Shown here in pieces: positions 1 to 6,186 of a stretch of DNA of 7,156 bases (its first letter is position 1; every line of letters starts with the position of its first letter). The notes below the pieces were generated by a model. The model was not told where the DNA came from and made no database searches. It saw nothing but the letters and a program-made list of their open reading frames with translations. Position numbers and translations under genes: made by a program. The stretch lies in contig JAIVIH010000016.1 in the NCBI GenBank assembly GCA_020200615.1, forward strand, positions 1 through 7,156, in the 5' to 3' direction. This DNA comes from Actinomycetota bacterium. GTDB taxonomy: Bacteria > Actinomycetota > Acidimicrobiia > Acidimicrobiales > AC-14.

Positions 1-177
1 GAGGCGGGCGGGCTCGGCCTCGACCGAGGACGCCAGCTCCAGGCGTGCCCCGCCACGCTCGAGGGCCACCGTCGTGGCCCACTCGATGGCCATGGGAAAG
101 ACGAGGCCGCCGGTGTAGTCGGTGTGGTCGCCGATTAGGTTCACCCGGCCCGGAGCGCGGGCGACCACCCGGGTCAA
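1..177 (-). CDS. galK: Galactokinase, N-terminal piece (59 codons, cut at window edge)
   Basis: Galactokinase phosphorylates alpha-D-galactose to galactose-1-phosphate with ATP in the Leloir pathway, in the cytoplasm. This piece carries the family's N-terminal signature, [12 protein letters not shown] at residues 10-21, followed by GGLVFPMAI, the galactose-binding part of GHMP kinases. The usual Glu of GEHTDY is Asp here, a conservative change. I chose the TTG start at 177 because it overlaps the stop of the upstream aldo/keto reductase (TTGA), the classic coupling arrangement; a GTG three codons further in is the alternative. The frame stays open to the first base of the window, where it ends as EAEPARL. 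ATP-binding and C-terminal motifs are absent here but occur on the opposite strand from 1262. Joining the two at the shared CTC codon restores an intact frame. Alone this piece cannot be active. Identity is sure; its broken state may be biological or an artefact. Confidence 0.88.
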   Translation of the reverse strand, partial: MTRVVARAPGRVNLIGDHTDYTGGLVFPMAIEWATTVALERGGARLELASSVEAEPARL

Positions 178-1181
178 GAGGCGATGCGGGGAATCGGGCC
201 CGACCCGGCTCCTGTCTCCTCGAGAGCCACGGTGATCGCCTCGAGCTCCTCTGGACCGAGGGGCACGGACCCGGCGCCGATCCATCCGTCGACCTGATCG
301 GCCGAGCGGGCGCCCACGATGGCGCCGTCCACACCCGGGCAGGCCAGCGTCCAGGCGATGGCCAGCTCGGCCAGCGAGCAACCGAGGTGCCCGGCCACGA
401 CCTTCAGCCGCTCCACCAGGGCGAGGTTCCGCTCGAACGCCTGCCCCTGGAAGTCGGGGTGGCCGGCGCGCCAGTCATCGTCGGGGAGGGACGCCAGCCG
501 CTCGGCCGAGAAGAGCCCGGTGAGCAGACCGGAGCGCATGGGGCTGTAGACGATCACGCCCGTGCCGTGCTCCTGGCACCAGGGGATCGTGGTCTCCAGG
601 GCGTCCCGGGTCACGAGGTTCAACTCGGGCTGGTAGGTGCCGACAGGGCGGATGGCCTCGCACTGCTCCAGCAGGTCGACATCGAAGTTGCTGACACCGA
701 TGGCCCGAACCTTGCCCTCGTCGACGAGTGTGGCCATGGTCGCCCAGGACTCCTCGATGGGGGTTCCGTCGTGCGACGGCCAGTGGACCTGGAACAGGTC
801 GATGGTGTCGACGCCCAGCCGGCGGAGGGAGTCGTCGCACTCCCGCCTGATGGAGTCGGTAGCGAGGACGTTGGACACGGTGGTGGCCCCGGGCTCCCAG
901 ACGAGCCCGCATTTGGTGAACACGTAAGGCCGGTCCCCCTCCGGCAAGGCGCGCACGGCGCGCCCGACCACCTCCTCGGCCCGTCCCAGGCCGTAGGCGG
1001 CGGCGGTATCGATCCAGTTGATGCCCAGCTCGACACCCCGGTGGATGGCTCGGATGGACGAATCGTCGTCCTGGGGGCCCCAGCCACCCTGCCACCCGCC
1101 TCCCCCCATGGCCCAGGCGCCGAGCCCGAGCCGCGTGATCTCCATGCCCGTCTTGCCCAGTGGAGTGGTGCGAAGGTCCAT
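174..1181 (-). CDS. Aldo/keto reductase family oxidoreductase
   Basis: A 335-residue NAD(P)H-dependent oxidoreductase with the (alpha/beta)8 barrel of the aldo/keto reductases; a soluble protein with no signal peptide. The opening strand [16 protein letters not shown] is typical. The catalytic tetrad is complete: Asp58 and Tyr63 (DTAAAYG), Lys90 (FTKCG) and His133 (VHWP). GVSNF at 162-166 and a C-terminal cofactor loop [10 protein letters not shown] (about 288-297) are also present. Full family length. The ATG start lies 3 bases after the stop of the probable galT end, and its own stop overlaps the TTG of galK, so it was built into a galT-AKR-galK operon. This suggests, but does not prove, a sugar aldehyde or galactose-type substrate; specificity cannot be read from sequence. 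It resembles the YhdN/AKR11-like and L-galactose dehydrogenase-like broad group. The whole gene sits inside the inverted segment and is itself undamaged. Confidence 0.93.
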   Translation of the reverse strand: MDLRTTPLGKTGMEITRLGLGAWAMGGGGWQGGWGPQDDDSSIRAIHRGVELGINWIDTAAAYGLGRAEEVVGRAVRALPEGDRPYVFTKCGLVWEPGATTVSNVLATDSIRRECDDSLRRLGVDTIDLFQVHWPSHDGTPIEESWATMATLVDEGKVRAIGVSNFDVDLLEQCEAIRPVGTYQPELNLVTRDALETTIPWCQEHGTGVIVYSPMRSGLLTGLFSAERLASLPDDDWRAGHPDFQGQAFERNLALVERLKVVAGHLGCSLAELAIAWTLACPGVDGAIVGARSADQVDGWIGAGSVPLGPEELEAITVALEETGAGSGPIPRIAS

Positions 1182-1184
1182 GGG

Positions 1185-1261
1185 TCAGCCCACCAGGGCG
1201 GCGCGCAGCTCGGCCGCCGTCCGTTCGGGGAGGACATCGTTGATGAACGCTCCGGCGCCTC
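1185..1261 (-). CDS. C-terminal end of an upstream operon gene, probably galactose-1-phosphate uridylyltransferase
   Basis: The last 25 codons of a reading frame ending in TGA at 1187-1185, three bases before the aldo/keto reductase start. The visible residues, GAGAFINDVLPERTAAELR plus a short tail, look like a real protein end, with a PE-x-x-AA-x-x-LR pattern that I associate with the C-terminus of actinobacterial GalT. The position just upstream of an AKR-galK pair supports this, since galT normally precedes galK in actinobacteria. GalT converts UDP-glucose and galactose-1-phosphate to glucose-1-phosphate and UDP-galactose. None of the catalytic part is visible. The frame runs on formally past 1261 to about 1442, but there it is antisense to conserved galK sequence, so the real gene is cut at about 1256-1261. 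The galT assignment is tentative; only the existence of a truncated gene end is well supported. Confidence 0.45.
1256..1261. other. Inversion or chimera junction with 6-bp microhomology to the window start
   Basis: To the left of this point the minus strand carries a gene end, the reductase and the N-terminus of galK. To the right the plus strand carries the remainder of galK. The six bases CGCCTC here are the exact reverse complement of positions 1-6 (GAGGCG), and the match stops at the next base inward. In both galK pieces the CTC of this word is an in-frame Leu codon. Flipping 1-1261 around these six bases rebuilds a continuous galK frame (…PARL-GDPATVEPRW…). The junction is thus placed to within six bases. 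Whether it exists in the cell or arose during amplification or assembly cannot be told from one strand of consensus. Confidence 0.8.
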
Positions 1262-2080
1262 GGCGACCCGGCCACGGTGGAACCGCGGTGGGCCCGCTAC
1301 GTCGCCGGTGTGGTGGCCGTGGTGGAGCCGGACACCGGCGGCGTGGGGACGGTGGACACCGAGCTACCGGTGGGCGCCGGGCTCTCGTCGAGCGCCGCCC
1401 TCGAAGTGGCCGTCGCTCTGGCTCTCGGCTTCCGCGGCTCACCGCTGGAGGTCGCCGCCGCCTGCCAGCGGGCCGAGCACCTGGCTTCGGGGGTGCCGTC
1501 CGGGATCATGGACCAGCTCGCGTCGGCCGCGGGCGTGGCCGGACACGCCCTGCTCATCGACTGCACCACCCTCTCCGTAGAGGCCGTTCCCCTCCCCGAG
1601 GGGTTGGAGGTGGTCGTGGTGGACTCGGGCGAGCGACGCGCGCTGGCTTCGTCCGCCTACGCCGAGCGCCGCCGCCAGTGCGAGGAGGCGGCGAGCGTCA
1701 TCGGGCCGCTGCGTACGGCGACTGAGGACGACGTGGCCACGCTCGAAGACGGCGTTCTCAGACGCCGGGCCCGCCACGTCGTCACCGAGAACGCCCGGGT
1801 GCGCATGTTCGCCGACGCCCTCCGAGGCGGGGACCTGGCTGCCGCCGGGCACCTGATGGACGGCAGCCACCGCAGCCTGCGCGACGACTTCGAAGTGTCG
1901 ACGCCGGGGCTGGACCGGCTGGTGGCGGGCCTGCAGGGGCAACCCGGTGTCTATGGTGCACGGATGACGGGCGGCGGGTTCGGCGGCTGTGTGGTCGTCC
2001 TGGCCGAGGCAGGAGCCCAGGTGGACGGCTGGCGCCTCACAGCCGGAGGCGGCGCGAGTGTCGACGAGGTCGACGAATGA
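1262..2080 (+). CDS. galK: Galactokinase, main and C-terminal piece (272 codons)
   Basis: This piece holds the ATP-binding and C-terminal parts of galactokinase. PVGAGLSSSAAL (residues 95-106 of the rebuilt 331-residue protein) is the GHMP phosphate-binding loop. GIMDQ supplies the catalytic Asp (143), TENAR is a conserved family stretch, and GARMTGGGFGGC (from 291) is GHMP motif 3. The frame is open from a TGA at 1244-1246. A GTG at 1277 could be called as a start, but the residues before it (GDPAT) already align with galactokinase and there is no ribosome binding site, so I treat the gene as cut at 1261 rather than starting at 1277. Missing is the galactose-binding N-terminus, found inverted at 1-177. 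Rebuilt length 331 is short against about 380 for E. coli GalK because both termini are trimmed, not because of an internal gap. As arranged here the product would be inactive. It ends 45 bases before the next gene. Confidence 0.9.
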   Translation, partial: GDPATVEPRWARYVAGVVAVVEPDTGGVGTVDTELPVGAGLSSSAALEVAVALALGFRGSPLEVAAACQRAEHLASGVPSGIMDQLASAAGVAGHALLIDCTTLSVEAVPLPEGLEVVVVDSGERRALASSAYAERRRQCEEAASVIGPLRTATEDDVATLEDGVLRRRARHVVTENARVRMFADALRGGDLAAAGHLMDGSHRSLRDDFEVSTPGLDRLVAGLQGQPGVYGARMTGGGFGGCVVVLAEAGAQVDGWRLTAGGGASVDEVDE

Positions 2081-2090
2081 GGCTTACAAT
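2061..2090 (+). promoter_or_regulatory. Possible SigA-type promoter for the 135-aa gene
   Basis: TACAAT at 2085-2090 matches the -10 consensus at five of six positions and is one of few AT-rich hexamers in this GC-rich window. A weak -35-like TCGACG lies at 2061-2066, 18 bases upstream. A transcript would start near 2097, about 30 bases before the TTG start. The -35 match is poor, so this rests mainly on the -10 and its location between genes. Confidence 0.35.
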
Positions 2091-2125
2091 TCGGCCCCGG
2101 GCGAGGTTGGGAAACGGGGACGTAG

Positions 2126-2533
2126 TTGAGCGAGTACGACGAGGTCATCCGAACCGCCGAGGATGAAGCGGGCAACGGCCGGTTCAAGGACGCTTACAAC
2201 ACGTTGGGCCGGGCTCTCCGGATCGGCGGTCCCGACGATCGCAAATGCCGCTATCTCCGGGGTGTATATGCGCTCCGGGTGGCACAGTCCCGGATGGAGC
2301 GCTTCCAGGATTCGGGCGAGTCGGGCACGCTTCTCGTCAAAGCCGCGTGCTGGCTGTCCCGATCCGAGGCCTATCTGTCATCGGCCGGCGAAGACGCTCC
2401 GGACGACGAGGTCGCCCGGATCAACGACCTGCTCAGGGTCAACCGGGCCGGGCAGCAGCGCTTCCGGCAGCTGGCCGATGAATTCGGCCTCGACCTGTTC
2501 GGCTCCGACGACGAGTTGGTCAGCGAGCGCTAA
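2126..2533 (+). CDS. Conserved-looking hypothetical protein, 135 aa, helical
   Basis: I do not recognise this family. The protein is soluble, charged and mainly helical by composition, with no signal peptide or membrane segment. Residues 3-35 (YDEVIRTAEDEAGNGRFKDAY onward) have the spacing of a TPR-like helix pair, but one unit is not enough to assign the fold. A second helical region (about 46-62) and an acidic, Asp/Glu-rich tail (DLFGSDDELVSE) follow. The TTG start at 2126 is the first possible codon after an in-frame TAG (2123-2125), and GGGGA at 2116-2120 is a ribosome binding site 5 bases upstream, so the start is well fixed. The gene lies 45 bases after galK on the same strand, with its own possible promoter, and converges on the glycoside hydrolase gene. 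Codon use agrees with a real gene: third positions are mostly G or C and the overlapping frames show no domain. Confidence 0.75.
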   Translation: MSEYDEVIRTAEDEAGNGRFKDAYNTLGRALRIGGPDDRKCRYLRGVYALRVAQSRMERFQDSGESGTLLVKAACWLSRSEAYLSSAGEDAPDDEVARINDLLRVNRAGQQRFRQLADEFGLDLFGSDDELVSER

Positions 2534-2541
2534 GGATTTCG

Positions 2542-2569
2542 GCTCGCAAGCGGAGCTTGCTCGTCGAGC
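2542..2569. terminator. Hairpin between convergent genes, possible two-way terminator
   Basis: GCTCGCAAGC (2542-2551) can pair with GCTTG (2555-2559) and, after a 5-base bulge, CGAGC (2565-2569). The inner six pairs, GCAAGC/GCTTGC around a GGA loop, are perfect. An alternative fold, GCTCG-T-CGAGC (2559-2569), overlaps it. It sits in the 49-base gap between the stop codons of the 135-aa gene (plus) and the hydrolase (minus). No T-run follows on either strand, so it is not a canonical intrinsic terminator. Confidence 0.4.
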
Positions 2570-2582
2570 GGGCAACGGCGGG

Positions 2583-3905
2583 CTATTCGTTGCGGGGGAC
2601 GATGCGCGTCTCGATGTCGCGCATGGAGTGGCCGGCCGGGCGGACCTCCGCCTCGGGAGGTTCCTGCCACTCCCAGTGCGACATGTGAGGCAACCAGCCC
2701 TGCATCCAGTCCGACACCGGAGGCTGGAAGGTGAAGGCGGGCAGGCCGGCTGCGGGCTCGCCTGCCACCGCCTGGCGGAACGAGGCTGACATGGAGGACG
2801 GGCGCCGCCGCAGCTCCTCGTCGAGCCAGTACACCCCGACGGGGTCGACGTGGCCGTCGGCCCGGAACAGCAGCGAGTCCCAGTCGCACGAGTCGATGAA
2901 CGGGAACCAGCAGTAGCCCTCCAGGGGCACGCCTCGGGCCCGGGCCCGCTCGCACTGCTCAAGGGTGTACTTCAGCCAGCTGGCCCGGTCGGAGGCGAAG
3001 CCCCGGATGTTGGTCTCGCCCAGCATGCACGGCACCTGGTAGCGCTTCCAGTACTCCTCGATCACGTCGGCCAGCGGTGCCGGGTTGGGTGAGGTCTGAA
3101 CCCCCCGGTCGGGACTGTCCCACTGCCACTGGGAGTGGGCGTAGTAGTCGAGGCCCAGGATGTCGATGCGGCCCGGTTCCATGGCCAGCAGCTCGTCGGC
3201 CCCGATCTCGTTCACCTCGCTCACGAACGGCCGCCTGCGGTCGAGGTCGCGGCCGAGGAAGAGGTCGAGCAGGAAGAAGCGCCGGTCGTTCATCTGGGCC
3301 GTGAACCGCCGGGCCCACCGGGTGCCGGCGTTGTGGCGCTCGCAGGTGTCGACGTAGAGGTGCCGGGCGTCGGGCATCAGCTCGTGGCACATCCGGCTGG
3401 CCTCGGCCACGGCCGGGAAGACGTTGGTGGCGAGGCGGAGGAAGCCGTGAAGGGTGCGTAGGTAGGGCGGCCAGATGGCTTCCTTGCCGCACAGGAGGAA
3501 CGTGGTGAAAGGCTCGTTGAAGAGGGTGTAACCGGTGACGTCGGGGAACCGGCAGGCGAAGGCCTCGACGAAATCGACGTAGCTGCGGTGGAAACGGGCG
3601 TCGTCGAATCCCGCCGTCAGCCAGCGGGGGTAGCTGGTGTGATGGAGGAGGTCGACGTAGGGCCGCATGCCGGTGTCCCGCATGTAGCCCAGGACCTGGT
3701 CGGTCAGCTTCCAGTCGTAGTTGCCCTCTTCGGTCTCGATCCGGTGCCAGCGCACGGGGTAGCGGAGGCTGGTCACGCCGCACGACCGCAACAGGTCGAG
3801 GTCCTCCTTCCACCGGGCGGCGTGCCCCGTCGTCTCGGAGACGTCGACGTCGTGCGCCGGCTGGTAGGTCGACTCGAAGCTGCCCAGGAACTCGATCGGC
3901 TTCAT
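2583..3905 (-). CDS. GH1-like glycoside hydrolase (clan GH-A beta-glycosidase)
   Basis: A 440-residue (beta/alpha)8 glycosidase acting with retention on beta-linked sugars, by family knowledge. The acid/base is Glu131 in TLFNEP, and the likely nucleophile is Glu297 in MLGETNIRG, at the usual spacing for clan GH-A. SLRYPVRWHRIE (46-57), LLHHTSYPRWL (86-96, the counterpart of the GH1 His-Trp loop), DILGLDYY (248-255) and GYCWFPFIDSCDW (330-342) match the other GH1-type barrel blocks. The nucleophile context ETN differs from the classic TENG, so this is a divergent GH1-like subgroup; substrate cannot be named. There is no signal peptide, so it is probably cytoplasmic, working on imported or internal glycosides. 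Its ATG at 3905 overlaps the TGA of the upstream AI-2E gene (ATGA), showing co-transcription and coupled translation. It converges with the 135-aa gene. Length is normal for the family and both catalytic residues are kept. Confidence 0.88.
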   Translation of the reverse strand: MKPIEFLGSFESTYQPAHDVDVSETTGHAARWKEDLDLLRSCGVTSLRYPVRWHRIETEEGNYDWKLTDQVLGYMRDTGMRPYVDLLHHTSYPRWLTAGFDDARFHRSYVDFVEAFACRFPDVTGYTLFNEPFTTFLLCGKEAIWPPYLRTLHGFLRLATNVFPAVAEASRMCHELMPDARHLYVDTCERHNAGTRWARRFTAQMNDRRFFLLDLFLGRDLDRRRPFVSEVNEIGADELLAMEPGRIDILGLDYYAHSQWQWDSPDRGVQTSPNPAPLADVIEEYWKRYQVPCMLGETNIRGFASDRASWLKYTLEQCERARARGVPLEGYCWFPFIDSCDWDSLLFRADGHVDPVGVYWLDEELRRRPSSMSASFRQAVAGEPAAGLPAFTFQPPVSDWMQGWLPHMSHWEWQEPPEAEVRPAGHSMRDIETRIVPRNE

Positions 3906-5113
3906 GTCTCGTTCTCGCGACCGTCGGACGGTTCGGGGCCCGGGCCCGAGCGGCCCTCTGAGCGGGGGACCGGGGCCGGCCCGGGGCGCAGCTCCAGGTA
4001 CACCACCTTGGCCGCGGCAACCAGGGGAACGGCCATGACCGCACCGACGACCCCCCCGGCCGACACTCCGATGAGGGCGGCGGTCATGGTCGCCGGCGGC
4101 GACAGCTTGACCGCCCGCCCCACGATCAAAGGACTGAGGAGGTTGTTCTCGAACTGCAAATACAGGATGAAGAAGGCGGCGCAGGCCATGCCGGTGCCGG
4201 CGCCCTTGGTCAGACCGAGGAGGACGAAGGGGATGCCTCCCGCCGCCCCTCCGATCTGGGGCACGAGGTCGAAGATGGCGACCCAGACCGCCACCAGAGG
4301 CGCCAGCGGAACACCCAGGACCAGTCCGGCGATGAGCGTGGCCAGCCCGGCCACAATCGCCACCAGGAGGGAACCGGCGACGTACTTCCCGACGGTGTCG
4401 TAGGCCAGCCGTCCGACGCGGTCGGCCCGCTCCCGCCGCTCGGGCGGGAAGAGGCGCCGGGCGCCCCGCATCAGCCTCGGCCCGTCGAGCAGGAGGGTGA
4501 TGATCACCAGCACCGTGAAGCTCGCCACCAGCAGGCCGTCCGCCAACCTGAGGGCGGCATCCTGAAGGGGCGTGTCCTCACCCTCGAGCCGGTCGGGAAG
4601 CTCTTCGATCCACCGCTGGATGGTGCGGGCCGTCCCTGCCTTGCGCAGGTCGTCCCCCACGATGGGGAGGTCGTTGATCTGGGCCACCACGCGGTCCACG
4701 TCGCGGCTCAGCTCGCGCCCTTGATCGATAGCCGGAGGAGCCAGCAGGGCGATGGCCAGGATCGTGGCCACGAGCAGGCCGCTCATGACCGTGGCCACGG
4801 CCGCCGTTCGCCGGCGCTTCTCCATGCGAGGTGCGTTGTCGCGTCTGCCCGGCAGGGCGCGCTCCAGCCTGCTCACCAGAGGATCGAGGGCGAGGGCGAG
4901 AAGCACGCCTATGGCGAGGACGGTGATAGCGCGGGGAGCGCTTCGGAACAGGCCCGTAGCTCCGACGAGGACGACGAAGGCTCCCATGGCCCACGCCACC
5001 GAACGCCAGTCGAGGTCGACCTCCACGACGCCGCCGGCAGCTGCGGGCGGGATGCCGGTGCCTGGCGCGGAATCGGCCGCCGCTTCCGGCTCGGACGGAA
5101 CTGAGCCGGCCAC
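3902..5113 (-). CDS. AI-2E family (PerM/UPF0118) membrane protein, 403 aa
   Basis: An integral membrane protein of the AI-2E transporter family (PF01594), whose members include putative autoinducer-2 exporters, PerM-type permeases and sodium/proton antiporters. Hydrophobic segments lie at about 39-57, 61-78, 103-127, 192-209, 245-268, 270-302, 308-322 and 342-371. The long soluble stretch 128-190 between segments 3 and 4 is typical. Family blocks seen are LLLDGPRLMRG (207-217), WVAIFDLVPQIGG (277-289) and LQFENNLLSPLIVGRAV (319-335). The N-terminus (1-33) and C-terminus (376-403) are Pro/Gly/acid-rich and look disordered. The start is GTG at 5113, six bases from a -10-like element, with no ribosome binding site before it, which suggests a leaderless message. 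It is divergent from a second family member 20 bases away and coupled to the hydrolase downstream. The true substrate is unknown; AI-2 export should not be assumed. Confidence 0.9.
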   Translation of the reverse strand: MAGSVPSEPEAAADSAPGTGIPPAAAGGVVEVDLDWRSVAWAMGAFVVLVGATGLFRSAPRAITVLAIGVLLALALDPLVSRLERALPGRRDNAPRMEKRRRTAAVATVMSGLLVATILAIALLAPPAIDQGRELSRDVDRVVAQINDLPIVGDDLRKAGTARTIQRWIEELPDRLEGEDTPLQDAALRLADGLLVASFTVLVIITLLLDGPRLMRGARRLFPPERRERADRVGRLAYDTVGKYVAGSLLVAIVAGLATLIAGLVLGVPLAPLVAVWVAIFDLVPQIGGAAGGIPFVLLGLTKGAGTGMACAAFFILYLQFENNLLSPLIVGRAVKLSPPATMTAALIGVSAGGVVGAVMAVPLVAAAKVVYLELRPGPAPVPRSEGRSGPGPEPSDGRENET

Positions 5114-5114
5114 G

Positions 5115-5129
5115 CCGGTACTGTACCGG
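5115..5129. promoter_or_regulatory. Perfect palindrome, candidate bidirectional promoter core
   Basis: CCGGTAC-T-GTACCGG is a perfect 7+1+7 inverted repeat filling most of the 20-base gap between the two divergent AI-2E genes. On the plus strand it gives TACTGT (5119-5124), nine bases before ATG 5134; on the minus strand TACAGT (5125-5120), six bases before GTG 5113. Both fit the TAnnnT core of a -10 element at leaderless spacing. No convincing -35 hexamer was found for either direction. It could instead be, or also be, an operator. Confidence 0.5.
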
Positions 5130-5133
5130 GGCC

Positions 5134-6177
5134 ATGGCCGAGCCCGACCGGAGGTCGCGGTCCCCCCGGGCCCGGCTCCGGGTCAGTCCCCGGTCGGTCG
5201 TGCTCGCGGTGGGGACACTTGGCGTGACCCTGGTCCTCCTCAGGGTCCTGAACGCGGCCGAGCGGGTGATCGGGTGGATCCTGGTGGCCGGCGTGCTCGC
5301 GGGGCTCCTCCACCCGATCGTCACGTACCTGGAACGCCGCGTGCGGCGCGGTCTGGCCGTCCTCCTCGTGATGCTGCTCCTCGTGGGCACGGCCGGCGCC
5401 GTCATCTACGGGCTGGTCGACGACGTGCGCAGCGAGACCCGGCGACTCCAGCAGGCCGCGCCCGAACGCGCCCGCCGCCTCGAGCGGTCGGACCGGTTCG
5501 GGGAGCTGGCGCGGGACGTCAAGCTCGAGGAACGTACTCGCCGGTTCCTCGACGAGATCCCCGAGCGGCTCCGAGGGGGAACTCCGGCCGAAGCGCTCCG
5601 GGCCGCCGCCACCCGAGGTGTGGCCTTCCTGGCCACCGGGGTGCTCACCGTGTTCCTGCTGCTGCACGGTCCACGCATCGCTCGAGGGGCACGCGATCAG
5701 GTGCGCGACCCGGAGCGGCGCGCTCGGTTCCAGCGAGTCGGGCTCGAGGTCTACCGGCGCGCCTTTGGATACGCCACCTCCACGCTGGCCATGGCCCTGG
5801 CCGCCGGCCTCTTCGCCTACGCCCTGGCCCGCATGGCGAGGGTGCCCGGTCCCGCTCCTCTGGCCATCTGGGTCGGGCTCTGGGACCTGGTGCCGGTCGC
5901 GGGCGTGGTCGCCGGCGCCCTGCCCATCATCGGCTTGGCCGCGGTCGTTTCGGGGGAACGCGCCATCTGGTTGGCGGCGGCCGTCATCGTCTACCAGCTG
6001 GTGGAGAACCTGGTCGTGCAGAGGAAGGTCGAGGACGCGACCGTCCGCATCGGTCCGTTCCTCACCCTCGCCGCCGGCCTGGTGGGCCTGGAGCTGAGCG
6101 GCGTGGCCGGGGCGCTATTGCTGGTGCTGGCCGCAGCCATCGCCGTAGCTGCGGCCGATGAGCTGGCTGCACCCTGA
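5134..6177 (+). CDS. AI-2E family (PerM/UPF0118) membrane protein, 347 aa
   Basis: A second, clearly diverged member of the same membrane protein family as the gene opposite. Hydrophobic segments lie at about 21-39, 45-60, 73-93, 161-178, 213-233, 240-270, 277-292 and 306-341, the same order as the divergent neighbour. Shared family blocks are LLLHGPRIARG (175-185), WVGLWDLVPVAGV (246-258) and YQLVENLVVQRKV (287-299). The soluble region between segments 3 and 4 (about 94-160) is very rich in Arg and Glu. The N-terminal 20 residues are strongly basic, consistent with a cytoplasmic start. ATG 5134 is chosen because upstream sequence is only the 20-base divergent gap; GGGG just before it is at best a poor ribosome binding site. 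The gene converges with the GPP34 gene, with 9 bases between stop codons. The transported molecule is unknown. The two copies differ throughout, so this is an old duplication or separate acquisition. Confidence 0.9.
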   Translation: MAEPDRRSRSPRARLRVSPRSVVLAVGTLGVTLVLLRVLNAAERVIGWILVAGVLAGLLHPIVTYLERRVRRGLAVLLVMLLLVGTAGAVIYGLVDDVRSETRRLQQAAPERARRLERSDRFGELARDVKLEERTRRFLDEIPERLRGGTPAEALRAAATRGVAFLATGVLTVFLLLHGPRIARGARDQVRDPERRARFQRVGLEVYRRAFGYATSTLAMALAAGLFAYALARMARVPGPAPLAIWVGLWDLVPVAGVVAGALPIIGLAAVVSGERAIWLAAAVIVYQLVENLVVQRKVEDATVRIGPFLTLAAGLVGLELSGVAGALLLVLAAAIAVAAADELAAP

Positions 6178-6186
6178 TCGACCCGC

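Noticed and set aside
1..1261. A phase-variable invertible element run by a site-specific recombinase
   Set aside because: The flanking inverted repeats visible are only 6 bp, no recombinase gene is in the window, and the breakpoints fall inside two housekeeping-type genes. Microhomology inversion or chimera is simpler.
45..1580. A 511-codon open frame on the plus strand
   Set aside because: It lies antisense to the reductase and the galK N-terminus and runs through the junction. Its translation is Arg/Pro/Gly-rich with no domain, the usual shadow of GC-rich genes.
1277..2080. Galactokinase starting at GTG 1277 as a complete gene
   Set aside because: Homology continues upstream of 1277, there is no ribosome binding site, and the galactose-binding N-terminus is missing. 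It is a cut gene, not a short variant.
4752..6161. A 469-codon plus-strand frame across the divergent AI-2E region
   Set aside because: It overlaps two genes with clear membrane segments and family motifs, one of them antisense, and its translation is low-complexity Arg/Gly/Pro.
3902..6177. An autoinducer-2 quorum-sensing system
   Set aside because: The family name comes from one early assignment. There is no luxS, lsr-type receptor or kinase here, and many members have other roles.
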